From Synchiropus splendidus (taxonomy: Eukaryota > Chordata > Actinopteri > Syngnathiformes > Callionymidae), in NCBI RefSeq assembly GCF_027744825.2, contig NC_071347.1, positions 13,825,501 through 13,889,500 of the forward strand: a DNA stretch of 64,000 nucleotides. Reading direction: 5' to 3'. The position numbers and the translations under genes were made by a program. The notes below the pieces were generated by a model. It was not told the origin of the DNA, made no database searches, and saw only the letters and a list, made by a program, of their open reading frames with translations. How positions within the stretch are numbered: the first letter of the stretch is position 1; every line of letters starts with the position of its first letter. Of the stretch, positions 34,972 through 49,706 are shown in pieces.

Positions 34972-37900
34972 CAATCTGGATTCATAGTTTACCCTCAGTA
35001 ACATTTGTGTCTCTCTAAATCATCACGCTGAAAGTGATGGACGATGCAATCTCTGTTGTGTCTCCCGCACTTCAGAATGTTTTATTTTTATTTTTTATAA
35101 ATCATCCTCTATCTGTGGTCCAGGCACCTACGCAAAACTTCCAGACTGTGCATGCTATTTAGCGCTCGCAAATGGGGATGCTGTGTAGGTGTCTGCGTGT
35201 GAGTCGTGAGCTCTAGCATGCATGTATAGGAAGTAAGCGGAGTGATTCAATGGATGTGTGCTGATACACAACCGCCATCCATATTTCTGGAGGTGGGAAA
35301 TGTGGACGGTACTGGTCTTAACTGACAGACAATATTCACATGAGTCCGAGACTAGCCAGTTATTTTAAGCATCACCGAAAATTAACTACTAATAACCTTT
35401 ATCTTTGCGGTTAAATGATAGATCTTATGACCAACTTGTTCACCATTCTAGTAAGTGATTGAAGGATATATCGGGGTTAAAACCTATGTAAGGAATATTG
35501 TTGCCCCCATGACTTTATGAGTGGGTGCCCTCTGGTAGCCTATACCTGATATGGTAAGAGTGCTTTGTAGGTAAAGTTGCAGCGTCTAAGATCTGATGTC
35601 GTCCCCTTCTGTCAAGTGGCATAGTGAAGCTACAATGTCGCTTCTGTAGTTTCAGCGACTGAATTACACAGAAGAAAACAGTACAAGTGCAAAAGTCCCT
35701 GCAATGTAACTAAGGTTCACGTTCTCTTTTAACTGATGAAATATGAAGGGCATAAATTATGACTCTGATTCATGAAAAAAAATGTTTTAAATCGTAAAAA
35801 AAAAACATACCATTAAAAACATCTGGAGTGCAAAAATCGTCATTTTTTTCCTTCCTTTCGCCAATCATTTGCTTTGTCAACCTTTATCTGTAATTTCAAA
35901 ATACCAACCAGACACACAATGCCTTATTTTATCTGCTGTTCCTTCTTCTCTCTGACTGGGAGCCAATGACACTTTGCTCAGTCGTTTTTATTCACATATA
36001 TAACAGGATGTCTCATACCATAGGCATCGTCTCAAAATTATTTGCGGCGTACCACAAGGCTGTATTTTAGGTCAGCCTTTAATTACATGTGTAGCCATTT
36101 ATCAATATTTTAAATTGAATAGTATTGAAATTATAACACAATACAGTATATCTCTGTTTCAAACAGACACACCAGTGGCTGTGAACCATCGGGATTTACC
36201 TCAAACACACAAACAGGGTCCTATTTAGTAAGTGGTGAGTGAGATGTGTGGGAAGGATGCTGAACAAGTGGTGTGTGGGCGTGTGGGAAGGTTACGTCAT
36301 GTGTGATGTCTGTGCTATGGGATTGCTTCGGTATCTCTGAGCACGGAAGCAGATCTTTCTTCGTCGACACACAGGAAACAATAGTCAAGCAAATCTCCAT
36401 CTGGGGAGCTTTAGACTGCTGCTGGTGTGCGCAGAGATGGAAATCCTCTTAGTGATGCACAACTGTTGTTTTAGCAACGTTGGGAGGAATATTTGTCATA
36501 TCATGAGGAATGAAATGTCCAAATCTATTTGCACTTTGTTGCTCAGTTGTCACCCTTTTTTTTAGAATTATGGATACTTGCTTTAATATCTTAAATCCGC
36601 CCAGATTTATGATGTTAAAATACAACTGCATGTGGACAGATTATTCAGCACAATGGAGAGAATTTTATATTTTGGAAAGGGCCAGAGTCCTGTGACAAAT
36701 GACGAGTTGTAAACTGAAGTTATTTTGTTGTTATTTGTTAAAAGAAAAACAGGCTGGAAATGATGATATTTTTAAGATCATTTCAACATCGGAACAAGAC
36801 TGTTTCTTAAGCTATTTTAAAATAGACGGCAGTGTGAAAAAAAGTGTTTCCTTCCATGGAGTAAGGCATGTGTCAACTGTATTACATAAGACAAAGCATT
36901 AGCGGCCCCGGCAGCGACACCAGATGCATCATGCTCTTTTCCTCCTAATACCTACTGCCTGGTTAAATCAACAACTTTGCTCTCCACTCACGTTCCACCC
37001 CCACACTCTCCCATTCAGCTAAATCCTCCACAGCAGACAGCTCATGAAAGTGTTGGCGCATATCACTCACGCAGCGACAGACCCCACCTTGCAGGCAGAC
37101 CTTGTGCGTTATAAAGTTAGACTGAGTGGGAAGGAAACAAAGCTGAAATATGATTTCGCTTCTCCATGTTCTCTTGAGGGTGTAAAAATACTTTCCCCAC
37201 CATATCAGTTGTTATTGGATTTTATTTGTCCAACACTTTCCTCTGAGGAAACACAAATTCTGAAATCGCTATGTGATCTATTTTCCGGCAAGGTAGAATT
37301 TCATCTAATTCTCTTTTGTCTTTAATGTTTATTGAACAACAAGGGGAAGTGGATGTGAGAAATATCTTTTCAGATGAAAGTGAGAGCAAAAAAGTACCTT
37401 ATTACTTGTTGCGTTGAATTAACCCCTTCATGCCTCTGAAACAAAGTGATGTACTGAAGCCCCGCTTAAAGACCCCATGAGACTTATCATGTGAAAATGA
37501 ACCAACATTTGGAGGTCTGTTTAAAATGCATCGAACATAACTACATAGTCTTGCAGTTAAAGCATCAATTTATATGGTTTTATTTTATAAATATTATGTG
37601 ACCTAATTACTATAGTGATTGACTAGCAACCTGTCCTTTGTCCTGGTTTCCCCCGTACCTCATTTTTAAAATCTTTCTCCCCTCAACAGCCTGAAGAGAT
37701 TAAATTAGATGATTTCACCTTGTGAAGTGTCATGTTTTAGTTCTCAATTGACACCTTATATCGAACATATCCCTGTATTTTGGTCGTGCAATACAGTAAT
37801 ACATCATATACTGTAATACATACAATGATCCAACATTTTCTCAAGAACACATCTTGAAGGTTTTTGCCTTGTCTCAGTCTTGGGCAGACTGGGTCTGGAT

Positions 37901-40900
37901 TTTTTGTCTGGACGAGTTAAAGCCACAGCTGCTGTAATAGAAAATTGCCACCTGCGTGCGCTGTAATATTTGTGCTCTTTTAGCGAACCATGTTGTGCCA
38001 TGGTGAAGAGAGGAAAAGGAGAGTGTCGCCGAGTCTGAAGCTCGAGAAGCGAGAATAAAGTAATGAATTATAAGACTCATGTATTTGCGCATTTTACATG
38101 AAATCTCGTTTTTTTCCAAAACTGGAGTCACTCAACAAAACTTTTTTTTCCCTTTTATTATATAAAAGTCGTATCACAAATAATGATGTACAACCGCAGC
38201 TCTATATTCATCTGCATCTGAAACATGACACTCTTTTTAATAGAATTTGTTGATGCTGCTTCATGGGTATATAATGTGGCTCCTTGGAAATACACCTGCC
38301 CACAAGCTCTCTAATGATATTATGATGGCCATGAGACAGTGTAATGGATACTAAGGACAATGATCTGATGAACTGACTGCTGCCACTGATCGACACTGTA
38401 CACGGCTGTGAGCAGGATTTTTAATGTGTGAAGCTACAGCAAATATGTCTTTATTAATGCCGCTTCCTCTTGAGGGATTGATCATGTGAGCGCTGTTGTT
38501 TTGCCGTGACGCAGGTGATGACACACTTGTGCTGATGATGCATACAAACAGCTGCTGGGGAGTTATTTTCCTAAACTGAGCAATGCTTTCTGTCAGGTTG
38601 CACACGTCGTGCTTAAGGGCGAGCATGAGTGTGCATTTACTGTTGTTAGAGTTTTTGAATAGCGGTCTAAAAAGTGCCATATAAATTAGTACTATAGAAA
38701 TACATATTTCAGGTGCGGTTGCTTGACAACCTCTTTGGCAAGTTGGAGCAACAAAGTGGTGATGATATTTCTACAACTTTTAAGTAAATGTTAGCCTTTA
38801 GACATCATTCATCCGTTTCATTGATGCTGACATGCGTGAGCTACTTGCTGAAGAACAGCTGATGGGAATATATGTTGCAAAACATTCTGAGATTTGGCTG
38901 TATCAGGTCATATTTAATGCATTCGCAGTCTGTCAAGTTCCACCTATAAATAGAAAGCTAGGGTGCACTAGTTTTCATTTTTGCACTTCCTCATCTGCTC
39001 AGCCTAGTTAGAAGGAAAAGTTAGTGGTGAAATACTGGCTAACTTTTTATAAAAAAAAAGATGAAGATGAAACTAAGAAAAAAGCAAATGGCAGAGCAGA
39101 AAACAAGCAGAGCAAGAAAATTTCAAAGATGAAGCTTCGGAAGTATAAGAAGATGAAGCAAAACACATTTTTTCACATCACAAATAATGACGGGGGGTTC
39201 GCCTTTTACCTTCAATCCCTCCACTTTAAAGTTGAGTTCAGGTCAGTGAATCTGATTCCAGTCGGGGGTTGCGTCTGACGAACTTTGGCCTAATCAATTC
39301 CTCTGCTTTAATGATATTGCTCAGAGAGGAAGGTTTGTGGCTGTTTAGGGCTGGTGCTTATAGATTTTTATAATTGGATTTTTAAGACTCTTAATTTGGA
39401 GGCATAAAATAGGATCATGGGAAGGAAAAAAAATAGACCGGCGAATTATGTCGTCCTTAATTCATTTAAATAAGAAATGTTTTTGTTCACTGGTCTATGG
39501 ACAATGAGCGTTGGCATTGAATAAGGAGTGGAAATGACTTTATCCATCTCCATACCTACACAAAGAGCATTACCATGGACTCTTAAAGCCTGAGGAAGGT
39601 CAGCAGGAGCGTCTGTAGGAGACCTTCAAAAGTCCAAAAAGGTAACAGAATAAATTGCCTAGTGCGGAGCTCCATGTCGGATTAGGGTTGTACAAACTGT
39701 ATTTTTAATTTATTTAATACCCTCAGCAGATTAAAGACACTACAAATTCAAACTTGAGGTCCTGCCAAAGATTAGCCTCATGACATGAGGACTGGAGCTG
39801 ACACGCTAGCACTAGCAAGACGGAAATGTGCCATTGCTTTTTTCTTTTAAATTGTGCCAACACTGTATACAGAGAGATCCATCGTGACACTTGACCAGGC
39901 GCCTCTGCGCTTCAGCACAGAGCCATTAGAACGACATCACTTGGATGCAGTGTTTGTATTCTTCGTTGCAGAGTTGAAACCAGCCGCTCCACATCCATCT
40001 CAGGCTCCCTCACTCACTTTCTGACTCTCCAATAAACAGGGCTGCAAGGCAGTGCTTATCTTGCTCTCACTTTAATTAAGCCGACATGGTCGGGCGTAAT
40101 GCTGCATAGCCGACTCTTTCTCAAATGTTTTTTTTTTCTTCCTCGGATGAGACTGCAACTTTCAGACAGCGCTCATTGATGCAGTTAAATATAAGCGATT
40201 CACAGCAACAAGAGAACGTAAAAAAGACACACCTCTGTCGTTGACCTTTCAGGAACGCAAAGCAGTTTTTTCCAGGCATTTTTGTTCGCGGAGCCACCAG
40301 CAACTGTTGAGTGGGTACCTGCATGGAGTTCTGGGTCTCTAGGTCTCTGTGACTGTGTTTGAAAGGGTCATCGTGTAATCTATACAGTAACCCGATCACG
40401 CACTCTTCACCAGTGTCATTAAATTTACATATCTCGCCAAAGGAGGGGAAAATATGGACACACCACCAAGATGCAACCAAGCACTGACAACAAAAATATT
40501 TTTATTTCGTGATTTCAATTGTGCTAACAATACAAAGATCGTATCAATATTGAATCACATGGCTGTATTTCTGCCCTGTGGTTGGAATGCTGTGTGTATG
40601 TGCCTGTGAACGTGGCCTGTGTTTTGATTTTGCTCTTTCTCTGTCAGCATCATGCAAGAGGCGCTGAGCCTCTCTTACTACCCTCGTTTTTCCTCCATCC
40701 AGTGACCACTGCTATCTGCCTTGCTAAAAATACTCTTAAAGTCACAGCATCTGCAAGTCATCACCCGGGCCTAATCTCTGCTTCTATTCTTATCTTCTTT
40801 TATCGCCCTCCCCCGCTTGTCCCTCTTTTTTTATCTGAGAATTACAAGGAGATTAAATGTTTTCTTTTTCGTCAAATCACTCAGGACCAGAGAGCGTAGA

Positions 40901-41239
40901 TTAAAAAATGAATCTAAACAGGGATTTGTTTGAGTATTTTGTTCAGTATTTGTCAGCCAGTCTGTTTTCTGAACGACTGGTTGTCTCACTTTTTTCTTTA
41001 TATCAAAATGGGAGAAAGCACTCAGCGAGCGCAGACATCCACCCTTTCAGGTCATATGATTTTCAGTTGATGTTATTATCCTACAATTAAAGCTCTTGAA
41101 AGACCGTAGGCCTCCAATGTGATGGTTAGTTGGCGCAGGGAACACTACTACTTTCAAGTGTAGTTGGAATGGAATAGAGCGCACAGCAATATTAGCCACA
41201 GCCACTGAATTTAAGAGGGAAAATAGCTGAACATGTCTA
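34970..41239. other. Intergenic (or long 5' intron of pclo), no gene seen
   Basis: AT-rich with short A and T runs. Open frames are short and match nothing I recognise. Since the start-codon exon of pclo was not found, part of this may be its first intron. Confidence 0.7.
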
Positions 41240-41690
41240 TATACCGCGGGAGCAGTGGTCCTGTCTGCAGCGTAGAAAGGTCAGTGGTGCACAAGGCTTA
41301 AAAATGCATGAGGATCACTTCTAAACTCGTTTTGAAAACGGGGTCCAGCATGGAGACTGACTCATGAAACAAACCGGGCAATGTTCTGAACTTGAATCAT
41401 GAACCTCTTACATCTTTTATTTACATTAAAGTGCTCAAAACACGCTGTTTTGGCCCATGTGTATAGCTTCTGACACCACAGCAGGTCTCAGCTGCTCCTT
41501 CTCATCTCCGGTCCTCAGCTTAGTTGGTGGAGCTGCTGACACGCGAGTGAAAACAGTGCATTTTGAGTGCTTTAAGGTAAATAATGCCATTGGCTTGATG
41601 CGACTAATCTCAATATTTTTGCAGCATGACGCTCCTAGCCTGTAAAAATCCTCATATTAGTCGCATCGTATAAAGGTTCAGACAGAGAGA
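41240..41690. repeat. Dispersed repeat, copy 2 (TAAGCCGC type)
   Basis: Matches the intron copy at 5675-5930 in several blocks (GCGTAGAAAGGTCAGTGGTG, AAAATGCATGAGGATCACTT, TCGTTTTGAAAACGGGGTCC) but is longer by about 200 bp. Ends are degraded. Confidence 0.55.
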
Positions 41691-43538
41691 AAAAAGTAAC
41701 AGCTTATCCAAGTAACATCCGACTTACGACCTGCTTGACTTACGTCCACCCTATGACCACGGCCAGCAGATGCTTTTTTATTCAGCAGATTTGTTTATGT
41801 TCAATGTGTGGCACCGTAGCATGTAGCAGCCCGGCATCACATGCGACAGTTACTGCAGCACAGTATCCCAGCATCTCACTCTAACACAGTGATGTACCAC
41901 TGCACTAGTACCTATAACCCTCGCGTTGGCTATTTTGAATGGCATTCGACTTGCGTCTACTCTGACTTACGACGGAACCGATCCTGGTTCCCTTTTTACT
42001 CCTGTGACGTGCTGCCCATGGTCGACCACATGCTTCATTCGAAAGCCTAATGCAGCATGCTGCCTTCAGTGTCAGCATAGGACGCAGTACTCCACTTCCA
42101 CAATGTCAGTTTGCCTTGGGAGTGAGGATCGGTTTAATTGATTTGGTTGTGTTTGTTTTATTTTGCCAAGTTTCATTTTTTCTTAACTGACTTGAACGCA
42201 CCACATCATGCATGTCTCTCTATAAGAGTGAAATTTTAAAAAAGGGTGATTCAGAACACCACCGAAACCATTCATCATCATTGAAGTTTGTTTATAACTT
42301 TAGTCTTTGTACCAAGCCAGACAGATGAATTCTGGCCAAAACATAAGCACCGTGGCTGATCTTATTATTCCACATTCTTTCATCAACTCCAGATTAGTTC
42401 GAGTCTTGCAGGAGAGACGACTAGGCAGAAATGAAAATATCAGGAGGGCATTTTCATGCAAATGTACCTTCGGAAGTTTAATTCAGGGCCGACTGAAAAA
42501 TCATCTTTATATAGCACCGCTAATTACAGGCTCCAGCTTCAGCTGATGAAAAATAGCGGGGTAATATTTGCAGATATTTTCTGTTGAGGTCTAGACGGCC
42601 GCCTGTATATAATTGACGAGGTGTAAAAGAAGATGGGGTTCAGCACAACCTGACTCCAGCCTTACTGGTGCAGTGCCGGAGTCAAATTTGCCTATCAAAC
42701 ATGTGAAGCACCCATGGTTGTGGGAGGGCGCTGATGGATCCTCAAACGCAAATTCATTAAAATAAAATGAAAAATCAGTCATGACAATAATGAAACAAAA
42801 GAGAGGGGAAAATGGATTCTCTGTTTCATGATATGGTTACATTTTGCATGCTAACTTTCATCGTACGTACAACAGCAACAAACCCTCAAGTGTTTTGAGC
42901 ATTTATTGTTTTCACTGGCTGAACAATGAGACAAATCAATGTCTTTTTCAATTTTAAAAATGTCACGGCTCGGTGTAAAATTATGAAACAGCAGATGACT
43001 GCGTGTGTGTGAGAGAGCTGTGGGTGTGTGTGTGTCTGTTTGTGCAATGTTATTGAGTACGCACACTGTACTCAACCTGCACGGGGAGAGGATCCATTCT
43101 CTCATCAAATATTCACCAGCATCCACAGGCTCCCAGCTGCCTGCTGCTATGATGTGCATTCTTCTGTTCGTGTGCTTCTTTTGTATTCCCAGAAAAACCC
43201 CTCATGGAATGTGTGAACAGTTCATTCGCAACATCGCCCTTTTTCACGCCGGCTTTACAGAATAAGCTGACACACCATCATGGATGCAGCGAAAAAAAAC
43301 AGTAGCTAATTATTTTTGTTGTTTCTGTGCATGTGGGGACCCAGATATGAATGGAATTTCAACATAGAACCTCAGCAGAATGTTCTCTCTTCATTTTCCA
43401 ATAGGGATCATGCATTACTCTTGGTCATGTCTGTCTTCCTCATTGTTGTCTTTTCATTCAAACATTTTACTCCTACAACAGTCTTCAGCTGTTGCAGTGC
43501 TTCATGGGACTTGCAGTATGTGTGTGCTATATATACGG
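41691..43538. other. Intergenic, no gene seen
   Basis: Repeated GACTTACG motifs at about 41730-41975 suggest an old repeat. A (GT)n-rich stretch lies at 43001-43040. The open frame at 42307-42546 has no family features. Confidence 0.6.
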
Positions 43539-43773
43539 TAGCGATGGGTCGATGAGGTTTCATAGTAGTAGTGTTGTGTTTCATGAAACAGTGTCCTGAT
43601 TTTCAGAGACCACAGGATGGCACTGTCTGCTGCAAAATGTTTGGACCTGAACAACTAAATGAAACCTCTATCATTTCTAAACCAAGAGCGTCATCTAGTG
43701 ACCTCTGAAAATTAGGACACTGTTTCATCAACCCTGCAATACTGTTTCATGATACCTCACTCGCCCATCACTA
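43539..43773. mobile_element. hAT-like MITE, copy B
   Basis: Ends TAGCGATGGG...CCCATCACTA are inverted repeats. The flanks ATATACGG (43531-43538) and ATATATGG (43774-43781) match at seven of eight bases. The interior carries GTTTCATGAAACAGTGTCCTG and its mirror near the right end. Confidence 0.85.
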
Positions 43774-46700
43774 ATATATGGTTATGTACATAGGTTTTCG
43801 GGTCCTGCAGTCCAGTCAATTGTCAAGCCTAGTGTAGCACTTCAGCACCTTGTGATCCAAACACACTGCTCTTTTATAATCCTACCTTTGTCTGTATCCT
43901 CAAGCAATAATGTCCATTAATTCCACTTTAAGTTTGACCTTCTTTCTCAGCATTTGAAGCTGAGTGTTGACATTACAAGCGACCACATGATTATTTAGGC
44001 ATCAGTGTGTTAAAGTCAGCACATAAAAGGATAAAGGTTGATGAAATTAAATGGAGTATTTCATTTTAATCCCGACTTTACAAGGAAATCTTGTCTGCAC
44101 CTGACAACATTAAGCTGTTTCCTGTTTTTCAGTGAAAGGTGGCGTCTAATTGTCTCCACACTTGATTCGTAATGAAATTCGATGTCATAACACTCTCTTT
44201 TAGTTATTACTAAGCAGTTTATTTTGTCTGTTGCCGCCGCACGTGTCATTTGTTTTTGAGACTGTTTCACCAGCTGTTGGGGTTGCAGCGGTGCAAAAGT
44301 CACCATGACGTAACATGAGAGAGGGATAAAGAGGGGGATTAGAGGGGAAGAACTGCTTCCACTGGGACGGAAATATGCTGCATACACCCAGATTAATGAC
44401 ACAGCAGTGCTCTGTGTCTTCAACATCCATGACTTGTTGTGTTTATGCAGCTGTATCTCACAAAAAAAAAATCATCACACTGTCAGTCCAACAATCAAAA
44501 GACATGGTTGATAAATTCATTTGGCAAATAACTTAAAATGAATGCCTTTTTAAGTCATAAAACCAAAGATATTTTCACACTGAACTCCAGGTATGCGCTC
44601 CAGAAAGGTTGTGGTGCTTGCTAATGCTGACATATTGTTATATCTTCTGTTATTATGAAAGACAAATAGCAACAAAAAAAAAAGTGAGCTCTGAATAACC
44701 TTGACTCATCTCTCTCCCTGCTTATTCATTCATTTTGTCTGAATTCTTAAAGATTTTGTGTGAATAGTTGCTTAGTTTGAGTCCTTTTTAAATCAGGATT
44801 GGTTTTCCCAATTTGTATGAAGCACCTTGTGTTTCTTTTGAAAAGACAAATCTTCATTTTTTCTGTGTCTTCTTCATTTTTGTTTCAGAGGAATTGCCCT
44901 GTTTTTCTGATTGTCATTTAGTTATCATCCTCTTCAGTCCCTGACATAGAGTACATTGGAGTATTAACCTTCCACAGATTCCTACAAGAAAATGCAGTCT
45001 TGAATGTAAATCACAGTGACCTGGTTGGTGCTTGAAATTGCAGCCCATCTTATTGACGTTGTGGGTCGAAAAGGCAGTATTCAGATGATCCAATTGTTGT
45101 ACACTCATAAGTTTGCACCTGCCCCACTCAGCCTGAAACTGAGCCCAGGTTGCCAGATAACACAGAATAATTCAAAGATATGTCCGTCCCTTGGGAGCAG
45201 AAACTCTAAGAAGAGGCTCGTGCACCGCTTTTCCATCAGAAGCATTTCCTGGTACACCTCTCTCTCTTGCTCTGCTCTGACTTTCATTCCTTTTTTCCAT
45301 TTCAGGCTCTCCTCCACTTTCACACTTTCCCCCTCACTGATCACTGAATCACTCTGCCTTCTCTGCTTTGCCTCAGAAGAAGATGAAAATAGGAGTCAGA
45401 TGATTTACACGTCCCTTTACTCCTGGTTGCTCAGATGTCCTCTGCAGCTCGTGTGTGTATGGTGACATTTATGTGGATGATGGATGTCTGACTTGTCTGA
45501 TGCACACTTGAACTCCGTCCTCAGGTCAGGACGTATTTAAAGCATTTTTTTTTTTTTTTTAATTCGGAAGGTCACAGTGATCAAAAATGGCCCGGGTGCC
45601 TATCATGTTCATCTGCTGGTGTTATGGCTCTGTGACTGGTGCGATAACAAGTGTGTGTTGACACTGCGCTGTTTGTTCTCTCGGAGCCAGCAGAATACAT
45701 ATTTAATGTGTCTTTTACAACTCTCCTTTTCAGAGCGCACAATACACTTATAAGTGGCAAATCGTAGACATTTTTGTCTTCGATTTTTCTGAATGTTACA
45801 ATATTTTTTGTAGTGTCAAGTTCTAAAGTATTTCATACCGAAGTTCTTGACTTGTTAAAGAAGAGTCGCATGTCAGCCTCTTATATTTTTACCTGAACTG
45901 GACAGTGGGTCCAGTCTTGTCAATGCAGTTTTAACCGCCAATAAATGCATCTAGCTTGCACCGTGGAGAGGTGGGGAAACTTCTGGCCTAGAGGGTCGTA
46001 ACTCGGTTCTCTGTGTGGATCGATTTCCAGTTCTAGCTGCCATGGAGTCTGAAAGAATTACAGATGAACTGGTTAATCAATAGGAAGATTGACGTTGAGC
46101 GCCTGAGCGGATGAATTACATATATGGTGTTTGAGTCTGCATGAGCTCCTCCTGCTTGAGAGGGTGAGAAGGTGAGTTGTCTTCAAAGGTGGTTATGCCC
46201 TAGGATGAAATGGCAATTTATCCAGTGTTGCATCAGATTCTGTACAATGTATCTGAGTCTTTATTTACTCTATCCTGGCAAACAAATATTTATTCTGAAG
46301 TGAGAGCTCTGTTTCACCTGGTAGAGATAATAGCCATTTGTCTTAGTTGCCATTGAAATACAGAACCGTCCTGAAACCGTCCCTTATTGATCTAATAAAG
46401 GACACAATATATTCCATATTTTGAGGTGACACAACGCAAGGGTGCCAGATTCTAATGTCTGTTACGGCAGATAGTAAAAGAACAGGAGCAAACCCTCCAA
46501 GAACTGCCACGCTGGAGTGTGCACAGCGACTATCAAAGCCACTAACCAGTTGTGCAGGACAAAGGCGTGCAGTTCTTATATAATGTTTTGTATTCAAGTT
46601 GTGGTTAGTTTCAAGGTTTTGGGGTTGATCTGCTTTTGACGTCTGAAGTAGATGTAGTGGTGGTTTTTGGCGCGAGCAAACCTTGCTAAAAAAAGGGGTG

Positions 46701-48518
46701 GACGTCGAAGCTTCAAGTAGCGCAAAAAGAAACTACACTTGGGATTAAACTCTTTTTGCTGGAGGTCGTTTTTTGTTTTTTCAGTAGCATTGAGAATTCC
46801 GAAGCCCCTGAACGTGTCATCTACATGCATCCAAGATAAGTAGCTCACCGCTTTACTACTAATATTCCCTGTTTATGTTAGCTTGAGCAGCTCATGCAGC
46901 TTGATCTACGGTGGCTTAAAGTGGACAAAAAGTAGGTCTCACTGAAGCAGGACTCATGCAATATATTTCGTCCAGGCGTCCCTTATTTCGCAGAAAAATG
47001 AGGGACATCCCCTATTTTGCCACAGGAAAGGTGGCAACCCTACTTGCTGTATCACCCATTCATATTGAGTATGTTCCTGTGTGCCTCCTAGCAGACTGTG
47101 CTCTCCCCACTCTATGGGCCAGTGCAGCAAGCTTTGCAGATGGTTTACCTCGCTACATGTTTATGGACATGCGCTGCATAAATCAGTGTTCGCCACTTGG
47201 CAGAAACATAAATTAACATCTATGTAAGAGAAGAATTAGATGAAAGGCATCCATTGATCAGTGGCACAGGTGTTTGTATTCTAACAAGGACACATGAAAT
47301 TTAAAGATTCTGCTTGTCAACTTCCTGGGAGCTGCTCCGGGAAGGAGAGATAAACTGCAAGTAGTTAACCCTTTGCTCATGTGCCGATAATGCAAATGCA
47401 ATTCTCTCATAGATTTGTTTTTGCTTGTTTTGGTGACGACCCTGCCCTTTCATTTCAACTTGAGCCAGTGTTTTAGTAAACAAACATGACAGTCCCTGCT
47501 CTCACTGATAGCAGCTGCCTTCACTTATCAGAGCTTCCATCCATGAGGAGAGGGTTTATATGATGTTTAACCTTTACCCAGGACGCTGCCGCACCTTCAG
47601 CACCAGGAGATAAAAATGAAAGCAGATTTATGCTCTGCTTCTATGTTAATAATTTCACCTCATGAATAGATATATAAACATTTCTGAAGTATATTTCAAA
47701 GGAAGAAATTGAAAAATAAATGTGTCAACATTATGCTGCAACACAAGACAAAGAAGCAACAAAGTCATAGACACGCAAACAATACATTCCTGTGGGAAGT
47801 GTTTTCTGTTCAATGCGAACAATTTTCTTGTATCTGTCCAATGACACAAAAGATACTCATTGCAGTGACAATAAAAGGCTCTCCTCTTCCCACACTGTCC
47901 ATTAACTCGAGTGGCCTTTGACCTTTAGATCCCTCTGTAGAACGCTCAACAGATTTACTGCATGACATTACACAAAATTGGCTTTTTGAACCACCAGATT
48001 TATGATGTGGAAAACAAATTTAAACTTCTAAAATTGCATTTTTTTTGTGGATGCAAGAGCCTTTTTCACACTTAATATGATGTGGCCCATTCGGATGCTA
48101 CATGGGCCATTGACCAGCAGGGTCTAAGGGACAAGGCGCTGGTGTTGAAAAGAAAGCGGCTGCGTGGGGCTTTGATGGGGAGGAGAGCAGAACTGGTTCC
48201 GAGCAGGTTGCTATGGTAGCCATGTGGATAAAATCAGCGACAGGCATTCCATTCTCAATTGCCTTCAGCATCCCACTGCTTACATGGACCCAGACAGAAT
48301 ACGAATTAATTGGGCGCTTGGCCAGGAAGCAAAAGTATGTTTATTTTCAGCTGCATCAGGGTTTTATAAACTCTGGTTTTATAAACTGGATTGAGTGAAC
48401 AGCTTAGACTCTCACCACATGTGATACTTTAGATTGATTTGGAAGTATTTTGATCAAAACGCAGATAAACATTTACAGTATGAGACTTCAAAATGATGAG
48501 TATACTGTATGTCCTGAC
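43774..48518. other. Intergenic, no gene seen
   Basis: No open frame with recognisable homology. There is a T run at 45548-45561 and weak repeat-like sequence at 46340-47045 (CCGTCCCTTATT blocks). Unique-looking GC-moderate stretches such as 47480-47650 could be conserved non-coding sequence but cannot be tested here. Confidence 0.6.
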
Positions 48519-48734
48519 TAGTGATGGATAGATGAGGTTTCATGAAACAGTGTCCTGATTTACAGTGGCCACCAGATGGTGCTGTCTCCCGTGAAATGTT
48601 TGGACTTGTACAACTAATACAATGAAATCTCACATCAGTTCTAAACCAAGAGCACCATTTGGAGGCCTCTGAAAATGACACTGTTTCATCAACCATGCAG
48701 GACTGTTTCGTGATACCTCATCTACCCATCACTA
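48519..48734. mobile_element. hAT-like MITE, copy C
   Basis: Ends TAGTGATGG...CCATCACTA, interior as in copies B and D. The flanks GTCCTGAC and GTACCGAT match at only five of eight bases, so the duplication is decayed or the true end is shifted. Confidence 0.8.
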
Positions 48735-49636
48735 GTACCGATCATCTCATCAACAAGCTCATTCTTTTGCTGTAGTTCAGGTCAGATTGAGTTTTTCTTT
48801 TTTTTTTTTTGTTATTCCCTGTGACAGGTGGGGTCACACATGGGATGGTACTGCAACATGAGGCCATCATACCCAGTGTGTCTGACTACTAAGAGAACTG
48901 CATAGTGGATGATCCTGCGACAAGAATGTATTCATCGAAAAATTGAGTGAGGTTAGTGTCTGGAAGAGTGGAACACACAATGTCACATGACTTTAAATCT
49001 GTCTTATAGGAAAGCTGAATCATTCCCTGAAGAACAAGACAATGGCAACTGGTTCCATCAGAACTCTATTGCCTGTTATGAGAGGATAAGAAGCTTATCT
49101 AACTGAAGTTATAGAGCCTCAATTTCCCGAACAGCGACAAGTCAGTTGAGGTGTTCTTTGGATGATTGAGGAGTTCTTCGTCTTCTCAAAATCCTTGTGG
49201 ACAAACATGCTTATTCTGAATACAGCCAGTATCAAGAAATAATGGCTTTCGCTTGAGCAACTGTAGGACCCGGGTGATAGATGATAAAGCATCAGGAATG
49301 CTTTCAGACCCACGTCAGAGGGCACATCATCCGGAGTGAGAAAGCTTAGCAAATGGAATTATTTGCCGCCCATTAGTTGTATGCATCACATGTATCGGAT
49401 ATCAGACATTGAAACCTTCATGATTAAATAAGCTGCTGGATGTTATATAAATAGACTCCTAAATGGATCACAAATTCAAGTGTCAGCAGTACACAGTTGT
49501 TCATCAGCGTCATCACATATTGTGGACCAGTGGCCTCGCTCGAGTATTGGGGATGGAAGCCCAGTGAGAGGCTGATGGTGAGGACAGGTGTTGAAGAAGA
49601 CTGTTGGAGATGGAGCTGAATGAGGACATGAAGAGG

Positions 49637-49706
<70 letters not shown>

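Noticed and set aside
42307..42546. Plus-strand 79-codon frame
   Set aside because: No start context, domain or exon signals; chance frame.
46340..47045. Possible 700-bp repeat with GTTGCCA...TGGCAAC ends and CCGTCCCTTATT blocks
   Set aside because: The two ends match only over a few bases, and I could not define target duplications or a second copy in the window.
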